Assembly (NCBI RefSeq): GCF_014647515.1
Contig: NZ_BMPI01000095.1
Span: 1-37,330, forward strand
Length of the DNA stretch: 37,330 nt
From: Dactylosporangium sucinum
Lineage (GTDB): Bacteria; Actinomycetota; Actinomycetes; Mycobacteriales; Micromonosporaceae
Reading direction: 5' to 3'
Part shown: positions 16,347 to 23,139 of the stretch, piece after piece
Layout: every line of letters begins with the position of its first letter
Numbering within the stretch: the first letter of the stretch is position 1
Made by a program: the position numbers and the translations under genes
Notes under the pieces: model-generated
Told to the model about the DNA's origin: nothing
Databases searched by the model: none
What the model saw: the letters and a program-made list of their open reading frames with translations, nothing else

Positions 16347-17356
16347 GCGGCCGGCACCTTGACCAGATCTCCGGCCTCGATTCCCGCTCCGGAGATCTCC
16401 ACCCGGCCCTGGGTGAACAGCCCTGTCTCGACCTTGACGACGCTGGTGTCCCGGCCGTCGACAAGCTCCACCCCGTACCCGCCGTCCGCGAGCGCCAGCA
16501 GGGCCGTGACCGGAACCGACAGGACACCGGTGCGCCGGGCGACCACGAGCTGCACCTGTACCGCGGGATCGGTCACCTTCGCCGCCGCGGCCTGCTCGGC
16601 GAGGGAGACCGTCGCGCTGAGCTGCTCCGCGACCTGCGTCACGCCGGTGACCGTCCCGGCGACCGATCCGCCGCCGTTGAACAGCACGGACACCCCGACC
16701 CCGGCCTTGACCAGCGCCTTGTCGGCCGGCTGGACGGGCACGGTGGCCATGCGGGCCGTGCCCGTGACGCCGACGACCGGCCCGGACGTGCGGGCTCCCG
16801 GCCGGACCCGGTGGTCGGCGATGCGGACCGCGGCCGGACGGAACGCGACCTGCCCCAGCGGTACCGTCCCGGTCTCCTGCAGCCCGAGCGACTTCTGCCA
16901 GCGGCGCACGGCGAGCCCCGTCGAGCGGGTGAACGACCCGTCGGCGGTCAGCTTGCCGTGCCCGAGCGCGGTCAGGTTCTCCTGCAGCTGCGTCACGTCC
17001 CGGCCGGTGATGCCGCCGTGCAGCTCGCGCCACATCGGCACCGCCCCGTAGAGGACGACCACCGGCAGGTCGTCGACCCGGAACAGCACCCCGCCCCGCT
17101 CGACCGTCGCGCCGACCGGGGTCAGCTCCGTGACGATGCCGGTCGCCTGGCACTCCAGCGGCTCCGCCGGCCCGTGGTCGAGGGTGCCGCGCAGCGTCCG
17201 CACGTCCGACAGGTCACCGCGCACGACCGGTGCCGTGGCCGGTTCGGGCGCCGGCCCGGCCTCGTCGGGCCGGCGGGCCGCGGCGACCCCGATGTACGTC
17301 GCCGGAGCCGCAACCGCCAGCCCGGCACCGAGGAGCAGCAACCGCCGCCGCTTCAC
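16343..17356 (-). CDS. HlyD-like membrane fusion protein with peptidoglycan-binding segment
   Basis: The protein has 337 residues from GTG 17356 (GTGA overlap with the signal peptidase gene). An N-terminal membrane anchor (RRRLLLLGAGLAVAAPATYIGVAAA) is followed by a lipoyl-like barrel (ATGIVTELTPVGATVERGGVL) and a segment like a PG_binding_1 fold (DVTQLQENLTALGHG... AVRRWQKSLGL). The C-terminal beta-barrel domains end in GAGIEAGDLVKVPAA. This combination is the usual partner of MacB-type ATPase/permease sets in actinobacteria. It likely sits outside the membrane and links the permease to the wall layer. Confidence 0.88.
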   Translation of the reverse strand: MKRRRLLLLGAGLAVAAPATYIGVAAARRPDEAGPAPEPATAPVVRGDLSDVRTLRGTLDHGPAEPLECQATGIVTELTPVGATVERGGVLFRVDDLPVVVLYGAVPMWRELHGGITGRDVTQLQENLTALGHGKLTADGSFTRSTGLAVRRWQKSLGLQETGTVPLGQVAFRPAAVRIADHRVRPGARTSGPVVGVTGTARMATVPVQPADKALVKAGVGVSVLFNGGGSVAGTVTGVTQVAEQLSATVSLAEQAAAAKVTDPAVQVQLVVARRTGVLSVPVTALLALADGGYGVELVDGRDTSVVKVETGLFTQGRVEISGAGIEAGDLVKVPAA

Positions 17357-17772
17357 GAGGCCGCCTCCTGCAGCCGCAACCGCACGACCGCCTGCACGTC
17401 CGCGGCCGGGATCAGCCCGAGCCGGCGCGAATCCACACTGTCCACATTGTCCCCACGGACGGCGACCTTCCCCGGTGGTACGACATCGCAGCCGGCCGCC
17501 GAACGGATCTCCGCCGGGACCGGGTCACCCGCGACGGCGACGAGGCGCTTGACCAGCTTCTCCAGGCCCGCGTTCGGGTGCAGCGGGTTGCGGAACACGA
17601 CCACGTCACCGACGGCGAACCGCCGCCGTTGCACCGCGAGCAGCACGTCCCCGTCGCCGTAGCTGGGCGACATGCTGTCCCCGGCGACCGTGACGACCAG
17701 CAACCGGCGGCGGACCAGCGCGATGCCCGCGGCGGCGGCCGCCGCGAGCAGGAGCCAGACATAGGTGGGCAC
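17353..17772 (-). CDS. Signal peptidase I (S26 family), single membrane segment
   Basis: The protein has 139 residues from GTG 17772 with AGGA upstream. One N-terminal helix (VWLLLAAAAAAGIALV) is followed by the S26 boxes: VAGDSMSPSYGDGD with catalytic Ser33, LVKRLVAVAGD with catalytic Lys75, and AVRGDNVDSVDSRRLG. It is short compared with housekeeping signal peptidases but complete for the catalytic core. Being inside the operon of the Cys-rich peptide, it is the obvious candidate to cleave that peptide after Ala26-Gly-Ala28. Its stop overlaps the start of the HlyD-like gene. Confidence 0.9.
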   Translation of the reverse strand: MPTYVWLLLAAAAAAGIALVRRRLLVVTVAGDSMSPSYGDGDVLLAVQRRRFAVGDVVVFRNPLHPNAGLEKLVKRLVAVAGDPVPAEIRSAAGCDVVPPGKVAVRGDNVDSVDSRRLGLIPAADVQAVVRLRLQEAAS

Positions 17773-17780
17773 GGTACGTC

Positions 17781-18245
17781 CTAGGAGTTCTTTCGGGAAC
17801 ACATGGTCAGCGTTTCCTTCGCCTTGTCCAGGTCCACGCCGGGCGGCGGCGGGTCCCCGTCGACCATCGGGTCCGGGTCGGGCCAGTCCGGGAATCCGTT
17901 CTCCCGCATGCACTGCGCGTTCTTCCGGCGGTGTTCGAGGTTCTCGACCGCCTCCTGCGGGTTCAGGGTCTGCGCCGGCTGCAGGCTGCCGCAGGACTGG
18001 TAGGCGGCGAGGTAGGTGTCGTCGGCCCTGATCTCGCCGACCTTCTGCTGCGACGGGTCGTCGGTGAGCGGGACGCCGTGCTCACGCATGCAGGCGGCGA
18101 AGGCCCGCTCCTGCTCCTTGCGCTTGGCCTCCGCCGCCTTGCCGTCCACCACCGTCGGCGTCGCCGACGGCTCGGCGTCGCCGCTACATCCGCCGGCGAA
18201 CAACGCCAGACACAGCAGGACCGAACCCCATCGCCCCGATCTCAT
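17781..18245 (-). CDS. Lipoprotein with repeated CMRExG motif
   Basis: The protein has 154 residues. The N-terminus WGSVLLCLALFAGGCSG is a lipoprotein signal with the acylated Cys at residue 20. The mature part carries two similar units, FAACMREHGVPLTDDP and AQCMRENGFPDWPDPDP, plus two further cysteines (YQSCGS, TMCSRK). Actinobacterial lipoproteins with such CMRxxGxPxxPDP units are often found beside MacB-HlyD sets; their function is not known. Its first 62 bases overlap the end of the upstream ABC gene in another frame, and GAGGGG seven bases before its ATG supports the start. Confidence 0.85.
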   Translation of the reverse strand: MRSGRWGSVLLCLALFAGGCSGDAEPSATPTVVDGKAAEAKRKEQERAFAACMREHGVPLTDDPSQQKVGEIRADDTYLAAYQSCGSLQPAQTLNPQEAVENLEHRRKNAQCMRENGFPDWPDPDPMVDGDPPPPGVDLDKAKETLTMCSRKNS

Positions 18246-20109
18246 GCGCGATCCCCTCTTGCGTTCCGTTGTGCATGGCGAGACCCGGCCCGTCGACCCG
18301 GTCGTCCTGGTAGCCGGCCGCCTGCGCGCTGAACATCCGCGCATAGACGCCGTCCGCGGTCATCAACCCGTCGTGGGTGCCCTGCTCGACGACCTCGCCC
18401 GCATCGAGCACGACGATCGTCGCGGCCGAGCGCAGCGCGGCCAGGCGGTGCGAGATGACCACCGCGGTGCGGTCCCCGCGCAACGCCTCGAGCTGCCCGC
18501 CGACCTGCTCCGCCGCCAAGGGGTCGAGCGCCGACGTCGGTTCGTCGTGGATGAACAGGTCCGCGTCCGGCCGCATGAACGACCGCGCGACCGCCACCCG
18601 CTGGGCCTGCCCGCCGGAGAGCATCACGCCGCTGTCCTGTGGCCCGTTCATCGAGAAGAGCCGCGTGAGCATGGTGTCGTACCCGTGGGGCAGCGCCTCG
18701 ATCACGTCGTCGGCGCCGGCCCGGGCCGCGGCCTGACGGATCCGGTCCCGGTCCGCGATCGCCGCCACCGCCCCCACACCGATGTTCTCCGCCGCGCTCA
18801 GCTCGTACGTCACGTAGTCCTGGAACGTGACGCCCATCCGGCGGCGCAGGTCCGCCAGGCGCAGGTCGCGCAGGTCGACGCCGTCCCAGGTGATCCGGCC
18901 CCGGTCCGGGTCGTACAGCCGGCACAGCAGCTTCACGATCGTGCTCTTGCCGGCCCCGTTCGCGCCGGCGAGGCCGACCGCCACCCCGGCCGGGATCCGC
19001 AGCGACACCCCGCGCAACGCCCAGCCCGCCTGCTCGGAGTAGCGGAACCACACGTCGTGAAACTCGATGCCCTCCCGCAGCCGCCCCGGATCCCGGTCGC
19101 CGTCGACGAGGTCCGGTGGTGTGCCGGTCACGTCGAGATAATGGCCGAAGAGGTACAGCGCCTGCCCCACCGACGACAGCTGGACCACGGACCCGCCGAA
19201 CGCGCCCTGGACCCCACCGACCGCCGCCACGAACAGCAGGACGTCACCGGCGGTCAGCCGGCCCGCGGCCGCCTGCAGCACGACCACGACCGCGCCGCCG
19301 ACCGTGACCACGACGCTGAACAGCGTCAGCAGCGCCTGGGTCAGCGCCACCCCGCGCTCGGTGCGCAGCTCCCGGCGGCTGGTGTCGGCCAGGTGCCCGG
19401 CGATCCGGCGCTGGAACAGCCCGCCGAGGCCGAACAGGCGGATCTCCTTCACCGCCTCCAGGTCGGTCAGCAGCATCTGGTACTGCAGCCGCTGCCGGCT
19501 CTGCGACATGATCGCCTCACTGGTGCGGGCCTTGCGGCGGGCGAGGACCGACTGCATGAGGATCGCCGGGACCGCCGCCGCCAGCAGCAGGAACACCATC
19601 GGCCACCACACGGCGATCACGACACCGAGGAAGGAGCCGATGGTGACGGCGGTGCGCACCAGCGACAACGCCACGTCGCTGACCGCCCGCGGGGCGACCT
19701 GCGCGGACTGCTCGGCGAGCTGGATGCGGTCGCGGAACACCGGGTCCTCGAAGTACCGCAGGCCGGGGAAGCCGCTGATCGCCGCGTAGAGGCCGCCCTC
19801 GGCGTGGATGGTGATCGCCCGCTGCTGCGCGGCGGTCGCGACCGCTCCGAGGTGCCCCAGCAGCAGGGCCACCCCGCCGAGGCCGATGACCGCCGCCATC
19901 AGCAGCACGAGGGCCCCGTCGTCCGGTTCGCCGCGCGTGAGCCGGTCGACCAGCAGCTTGCTCGCCCACGCCGCCGCGGCCGGCAGGGCACTGGCCAGGA
20001 CCGTCAACCCGGCCGACAGCAGCAGCAGGCCGGGCGACGCCCGCCAGCCCAGCCGCAGCGCGGCCAGGAGCGACCGCCCGAGCCGGCGGCGCGGCCCGTC
20101 CCCCGTCAT
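18184..20109 (-). CDS. Fused ABC exporter (membrane domain plus ATPase)
   Basis: The protein has 641 residues. Six hydrophobic helices lie in residues 1-330, then an ATPase domain with Walker A 'GLAGANGAGKSTIVKLL', Q-loop VTFQDY, signature 'MLSGGQAQRVAVARSF', Walker B 'LFIHDEPTSALDP' and H-loop 'AVVISHRLAAL'. It lacks the N-terminal C39 peptidase domain of classical bacteriocin exporters. The start ATG 20109 overlaps the MauD-like stop (ATGA). The last 40 or so residues extend past the usual end and run over the start of the lipoprotein gene. It probably moves the Cys-rich peptide or its precursor across the membrane. Confidence 0.92.
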   Translation of the reverse strand: MTGDGPRRRLGRSLLAALRLGWRASPGLLLLSAGLTVLASALPAAAAWASKLLVDRLTRGEPDDGALVLLMAAVIGLGGVALLLGHLGAVATAAQQRAITIHAEGGLYAAISGFPGLRYFEDPVFRDRIQLAEQSAQVAPRAVSDVALSLVRTAVTIGSFLGVVIAVWWPMVFLLLAAAVPAILMQSVLARRKARTSEAIMSQSRQRLQYQMLLTDLEAVKEIRLFGLGGLFQRRIAGHLADTSRRELRTERGVALTQALLTLFSVVVTVGGAVVVVLQAAAGRLTAGDVLLFVAAVGGVQGAFGGSVVQLSSVGQALYLFGHYLDVTGTPPDLVDGDRDPGRLREGIEFHDVWFRYSEQAGWALRGVSLRIPAGVAVGLAGANGAGKSTIVKLLCRLYDPDRGRITWDGVDLRDLRLADLRRRMGVTFQDYVTYELSAAENIGVGAVAAIADRDRIRQAAARAGADDVIEALPHGYDTMLTRLFSMNGPQDSGVMLSGGQAQRVAVARSFMRPDADLFIHDEPTSALDPLAAEQVGGQLEALRGDRTAVVISHRLAALRSAATIVVLDAGEVVEQGTHDGLMTADGVYARMFSAQAAGYQDDRVDGPGLAMHNGTQEGIAHEIGAMGFGPAVSGVVRRRM

Positions 20110-20633
20110 CGGGCCGGGTGCAGCTCGGGCAGCTTGGATCCGACGTACGTCACGAACCCGTCCTGCACCTCGAGCACGGTCGGGAATCGGCCGACGTGGA
20201 ACGCGGACTCGATGATGTCGACGTCCAGCGGCAGCACGACCGCCCGCGCGTCTGCCGGCAGCGCGGCGACCAGTCCGCCGACCTTCGCGTCCGCCGGATC
20301 CCCGACGATGAACGCGAACGTCGGGCGGCCGGACTCCCGCGGCAGCGCGGCGATGATCAGCTCGCACGGCCCGCAGCCCGGCATCAGGAACAGCAGCAGG
20401 GCCCGGCCGGGGCCCAGGTCGGTGTGCGAGATCCGGCCGCCGTGGGCGTCGGGAGCGGAGAACCCGCCGACCTTGTCGCCGATCTCGGGGACGCTCGCCT
20501 TCTGGTGATGCCCGGCGGTGGAGGTGCCCGCCTCCCGGACCTTCTTCGCCAATGCGAGCGTCAGGAACAGGTTTCCCGCACCGAGCACGACACCGCCGAT
20601 CGCGGCGGCCGCCAGCAATGTATCCACAACCAT
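20106..20633 (-). CDS. MauD-like membrane-anchored thioredoxin-fold protein
   Basis: The protein has 175 residues. One N-terminal helix (LLAAAAIGGVVLGAGNLFLTLALA) anchors a thioredoxin-like domain with the redox motif C87-G-P-C90 in LLFLMPGCGPCELI. Size and layout match MauD, which in methylamine dehydrogenase operons is needed, together with MauE, to form the disulfides of the small subunit MauA. Here the natural client is the eight-cysteine peptide encoded 76 bases upstream. It could act as an oxidase or isomerase outside the membrane. Its stop overlaps the ABC exporter start. Confidence 0.88.
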   Translation of the reverse strand: MVVDTLLAAAAIGGVVLGAGNLFLTLALAKKVREAGTSTAGHHQKASVPEIGDKVGGFSAPDAHGGRISHTDLGPGRALLLFLMPGCGPCELIIAALPRESGRPTFAFIVGDPADAKVGGLVAALPADARAVVLPLDVDIIESAFHVGRFPTVLEVQDGFVTYVGSKLPELHPAR

Positions 20634-20664
20634 CCCATCCGTGTGATCTGTGATCGGACCGGAC

Positions 20665-20697
20665 CTCCCGTGACGGAGCAGCGCGCCGCCACGGGAG
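20665..20697 (-). terminator. Hairpin between peptide gene and MauD-like gene (attenuator)
   Basis: An 8-bp stem CTCCCGTG/CACGGGAG (20665-20672 and 20690-20697) with a 17-base loop lies 13 bases after the peptide stop and before the next gene. No U-run follows. Placed here it could partly stop transcription, or stabilise the 3' end of the peptide mRNA, so that the peptide is made in excess over its export machinery. Confidence 0.6.
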
Positions 20698-20709
20698 CAG
20701 TGACGCCGG

Positions 20710-20925
20710 TCAGCAGCCGCCGTACTGGTAGCAGTTGGCGTAGCAGTCGTAGATGTACCGCTTGGAGATGTAGTAGCAACCGCTGGAGTTACAGGTGCGC
20801 CACCAGTCGCACCAGCAGGTGGTGCCGTTGCTGGCGGTGCAGGCCCCGGCCTTCTCGCTCGGCGCCACCAGCCAGGCGATGTTGGTCATCGCCCGGCGCA
20901 GCGGCCTCGTCAGCACTTTCGTCAC
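20710..20925 (-). CDS. Cysteine-rich MauA-like secreted peptide precursor
   Basis: The protein has 71 residues from GTG 20925 with GGAGGG upstream. A basic 28-residue leader (RPLRRAMTNIAWLVA...) ends in Ala-Gly-Ala, a possible signal peptidase I site, leaving a 43-residue core that begins and ends with Cys. All eight cysteines (29, 37, 39, 45, 50, 61, 65, 71) are in the core, with seven tyrosines and three tryptophans. The segment CDWWRTCNSSG resembles CDYWRHCxIDG as I recall it from the start of the MauA disulfide core. MauA is far longer and carries the tryptophan cofactor; this peptide lacks those parts. No homologue search was possible. It heads the operon. Confidence 0.8.
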   Translation of the reverse strand: MTKVLTRPLRRAMTNIAWLVAPSEKAGACTASNGTTCWCDWWRTCNSSGCYYISKRYIYDCYANCYQYGGC

Positions 20926-20978
20926 TGCGTGCCCTCCGTGATGTCGATACCTCGATGGGTAGCGCGCGCTGCCACGAG

Positions 20979-21014
20979 ACGTTAGGAGCCGCCCAGACCT
21001 AACTACAAGGTTAG
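20979..21014 (-). promoter_or_regulatory. Promoter of the peptide operon with CTAAC/GTTAG operator
   Basis: On the minus strand, -35 TTGTAG (21008-21003) and -10 TAACGT (20984-20979) are 18 bases apart, giving a leader of about 45 bases before GTG 20925. The inverted repeat CTAAC-n6-GTTAG (20999-21014) covers the -35, and another GTTAG lies at the -10 (20981-20985). These are candidate sites for the LuxR-type protein encoded next door. Confidence 0.65.
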
Positions 21015-21024
21015 TTAACAAAAA

Positions 21025-21040
21025 TGGCGGGCACCCGCCA
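21025..21040. promoter_or_regulatory. 16-bp palindrome in the divergent region
   Basis: TGGCGGG-CA-CCCGCCA lies between the peptide-operon promoter and the luxR-mauE promoter, close to neither -10 box. It could be an activator site serving both directions or a transcript hairpin. Confidence 0.5.
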
Positions 21041-21119
21041 CTTCCCCAGGCTTCCCAGATATTGGTGAATTCGCAGGTCACAACGTTGCGGCCGGGGTCG
21101 GACGGGAAAAATAGGGCGC

Positions 21120-21149
21120 TTGACGGCTGATCGCGGGCCTCGATACGTT
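21120..21149 (+). promoter_or_regulatory. Promoter of luxR-like and mauE-like genes
   Basis: TTGACG (21120-21125) and TACGTT (21144-21149), 18 bases apart. The expected start is near 21156, about 29 bases before the ATG at 21185, which has its own GGGGGAG ribosome site. Confidence 0.7.
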
Positions 21150-21184
21150 CCCCCGGACGGCTGGCACGACGGGGGAGTTGCGAC

Positions 21185-21418
21185 ATGCCGGATGCTGAAA
21201 TGACCCTTATTGTTCGTCTGCTCGTCGAAGGTGCACAGGACCGGGAGATCGCCGACCGGCTGCACCTCGGCTTACGCACCGTCGAGCGGCGGATCGGCTG
21301 CACCATGACGCAGTACGGACTCCGCAACCGCTTCCAGCTGGGCGCACTCGCGCTGCACCTCGGCTGGCTCGACGGGCACGACATCACGCGGCTCATCCAG
21401 ACCCAACAGGCGAATTGA
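21185..21418 (+). CDS. Stand-alone LuxR-type HTH protein
   Basis: The protein has 77 residues, consisting almost only of a LuxR C-terminal DNA-binding domain: LIVRLLVEGAQDREIADRL HLGLRTVERRIG, then YGLRNRFQLGALALHLGWL. There is no receiver or sensor domain, so activity would be set by expression or a partner. GGGGGAG lies eight bases before the ATG. It is divergent from the Cys-rich peptide operon and overlaps or abuts the MauE-like gene, so it is the probable regulator of this system. Confidence 0.85.
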   Translation: MPDAEMTLIVRLLVEGAQDREIADRLHLGLRTVERRIGCTMTQYGLRNRFQLGALALHLGWLDGHDITRLIQTQQAN

Positions 21419-21429
21419 CCGAGGTCGAC

Positions 21430-21936
21430 ATGCTGCTGGCCATCGCGCTGTGCCGGGCGTTGCTCGGCATTGTCTTCGCCGTCGCCGTCGTCGGCAAGCT
21501 CCGCAGATTTACCGCCTTCACGACCACATTGACCGCGTTCGGCTATGTCCCGGCCCGATTCCGGGTCCCGCTCGCATTCGCCGTTGTCGCAGCCGAATGC
21601 CTGATCGTCGGGCTCGTCGCCGTCCCGGCCACGGTGCCGTTCGGCTTCCTGCTCGCCGCCGCCACCCTCGCCGCCTTCAGCCTCGCCGTCCTGCAGGCGC
21701 TGCGCACCGGCGGCTCGGTGCGCTGCGAGTGCTTCGGCGCCGACGGCGGTGAGCTGGGCGCGCCGCAGCTCGTCCGCAACGGCGTCCTGCTCGCCGTCGC
21801 CACGACGGGCGCCGCCTTGACGCTGTCCGGCCCGGCCGGCTCGACGAACCTGCCCGGCCTCGCCACCGGCCTCGTCGCCGGTCTCGTCATCACCCGCTGG
21901 GACGACCTCGTCTACCTGCTCCGCACCGGCAGCTGA
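21430..21936 (+). CDS. MauE/DoxX-like redox membrane protein
   Basis: The protein has 168 residues from ATG 21430 (GAGG five bases upstream); TTG 21415, overlapping the LuxR stop, is a rival start. Four to five hydrophobic helices are visible and the family signature C99-E-C101-F-G lies in RTGGSVRCECFGADGGELG, the MauE cysteine pair. MauE proteins are membrane partners needed for disulfide formation in the methylamine dehydrogenase small subunit. Here MauE is split from MauD onto the divergent strand, sharing a transcript with the regulator. A hairpin follows at 21944-21967. Confidence 0.88.
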   Translation: MLLAIALCRALLGIVFAVAVVGKLRRFTAFTTTLTAFGYVPARFRVPLAFAVVAAECLIVGLVAVPATVPFGFLLAAATLAAFSLAVLQALRTGGSVRCECFGADGGELGAPQLVRNGVLLAVATTGAALTLSGPAGSTNLPGLATGLVAGLVITRWDDLVYLLRTGS

Positions 21937-21943
21937 GCCGTTG

Positions 21944-21967
21944 CGGGTAGTACCGCGGAGCTACCCG
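21944..21967 (+). terminator. Hairpin after mauE-like gene
   Basis: CGGGTAG-n10-CTACCCG, a 7-bp perfect stem starting eight bases after the MauE-like stop, without a U-run. Likely the end of the luxR-mauE transcript. Confidence 0.55.
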
Positions 21968-22010
21968 AGGATGGCTCCCGGGTGTGACGATCCGCGGCCC
22001 GCCACGGCCC

Positions 22011-22016
22011 TAGCGT
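22011..22016 (+). promoter_or_regulatory. -10 box of leaderless acyltransferase transcript
   Basis: TAGCGT exactly seven bases before ATG 22024, where no ribosome site is present. No strong -35 was found. Confidence 0.45.
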
Positions 22017-22023
22017 GCCGGTC

Positions 22024-23139
22024 ATGTCGATGCACGCGTTGGTCGCGGCGGTCGAGGCGCGGACCCCGCCGGAGCGGGACCGGGCCGTCGACGCGCTGCG
22101 CGGTCTGGCGATCGCCGGTGTGGTGCTCGGCCACTGGCTGGTGACGGCCGTGGTCGTGGATGGCGGGGTGTTCGGGGCGAGCCCGTTGCAGCGGCTGCCG
22201 GCCCTGACCCCGGTGACCTGGCTCCTGCAGACCCTGGCCGTGTTCTTCTTCGTCGGCGGGCTGCTCGCCGGGCGTTCCTCGATCCAGGTGTACCGCACGT
22301 GGTTACGCACCCGCCTGTCGCGCCTCTTCCGCCCGGTGGCGGCCCTGCTCGCGGTGTGGTCGCTGGTGGCCGCGCTGCTGCCGACGTCCGGCCTGGACGA
22401 CCACGCCGTGCACACGGTGGTGCGGCTGGTGCTGTCGCCGCTGTGGTTCCTGCTGGTGTTCGCGGCGCTGACGGCGGCGACGCCGCTCGTCTGGCGGCTG
22501 CATCCGGGATGGCCGCTGCTCGTCGTGGCGCTGGTCGACGCGGGCCGGTTCGTGCTGGGCCTGCCGGGCTGGGTCGGCTGGGTGAACCTGGCCGCGGGCT
22601 GGCTCGTGCCGTACTGCCTGGGCGCCCGCGTCGGCGCCGGCGCCGCCGTCTCCGGGTGGCCGCTGCTCGTCCTCGGTGGGCTCGCGACCGTCGGGCTGGT
22701 GCACTGGGGCGGCTATCCGGCGTCGATGGTCGGCGTGCCGGGCGACGGCCTGTCGAACCTGAACCCGCCGACGCTGGCCGCGGTGACGTTCGGGCTGGCC
22801 CAGTGCGGCGCGGCGATCCTACTGCTCGGGCCGCTGCGGCGGGTGCTGCGCCGCCCGGCGCTGTGGGCGGCGGTGGCACTGCTGAACCTGTCGGCGATGA
22901 CGGTGTTCCTGTGGCACCAGACGGCGATGCTCGCGGTGACGGGCGCCGGCCACCTGCTGGCCGGCCGCGCCCTGCCGGGCCTGCACACGCCGCCGGACGG
23001 TGTCGCGTGGCTGGCGGCGCGGGTCGCCTGGCTGCCGGTGTTCGGGATGGCGCTGCTGGGCTGCTGGGCGCTGTTCCGCCGGTACGAGCGGGCGCCGGTC
23101 CGCGAGGATCGTCCGGTTCTGGCAAGCTCACGGGGGTGA
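22024..23139 (+). CDS. Acyltransferase 3 family membrane protein
   Basis: The protein has 371 residues with about ten hydrophobic helices. It opens ERDRAVDALRGLAIAGVVLGHWLVTAV, the acyltransferase-3 signature (R-x-DxLRG-h-A...H) in helix 1, and has FFFVGGLLAGRSS and a late FLWHQTAML. The family transfers acyl groups to sugars, lipids or antibiotics at the membrane, but the substrate cannot be read from sequence. ATG 22030 is an alternative start. Its stop overlaps the hydrolase start (GTGA), so the two form an operon. Confidence 0.87.
   Translation: MSMHALVAAVEARTPPERDRAVDALRGLAIAGVVLGHWLVTAVVVDGGVFGASPLQRLPALTPVTWLLQTLAVFFFVGGLLAGRSSIQVYRTWLRTRLSRLFRPVAALLAVWSLVAALLPTSGLDDHAVHTVVRLVLSPLWFLLVFAALTAATPLVWRLHPGWPLLVVALVDAGRFVLGLPGWVGWVNLAAGWLVPYCLGARVGAGAAVSGWPLLVLGGLATVGLVHWGGYPASMVGVPGDGLSNLNPPTLAAVTFGLAQCGAAILLLGPLRRVLRRPALWAAVALLNLSAMTVFLWHQTAMLAVTGAGHLLAGRALPGLHTPPDGVAWLAARVAWLPVFGMALLGCWALFRRYERAPVREDRPVLASSRG

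Noticed and set aside
18016..20508. Long plus-strand open frame opposite the ABC exporter
   Set aside because: Antisense shadow of a gene with complete ABC motifs; translation has no domain character.
20710..20925. Peptide as a lanthipeptide or other classical RiPP
   Set aside because: No lanthionine synthetase, radical SAM, YcaO or B1/E-type gene is nearby; the helpers are disulfide-type (MauD, MauE).
14485..21936. A complete methylamine dehydrogenase operon
   Set aside because: No large subunit (mauB), diheme enzyme (mauG) or amicyanin gene is present, and the peptide is too short for MauA.
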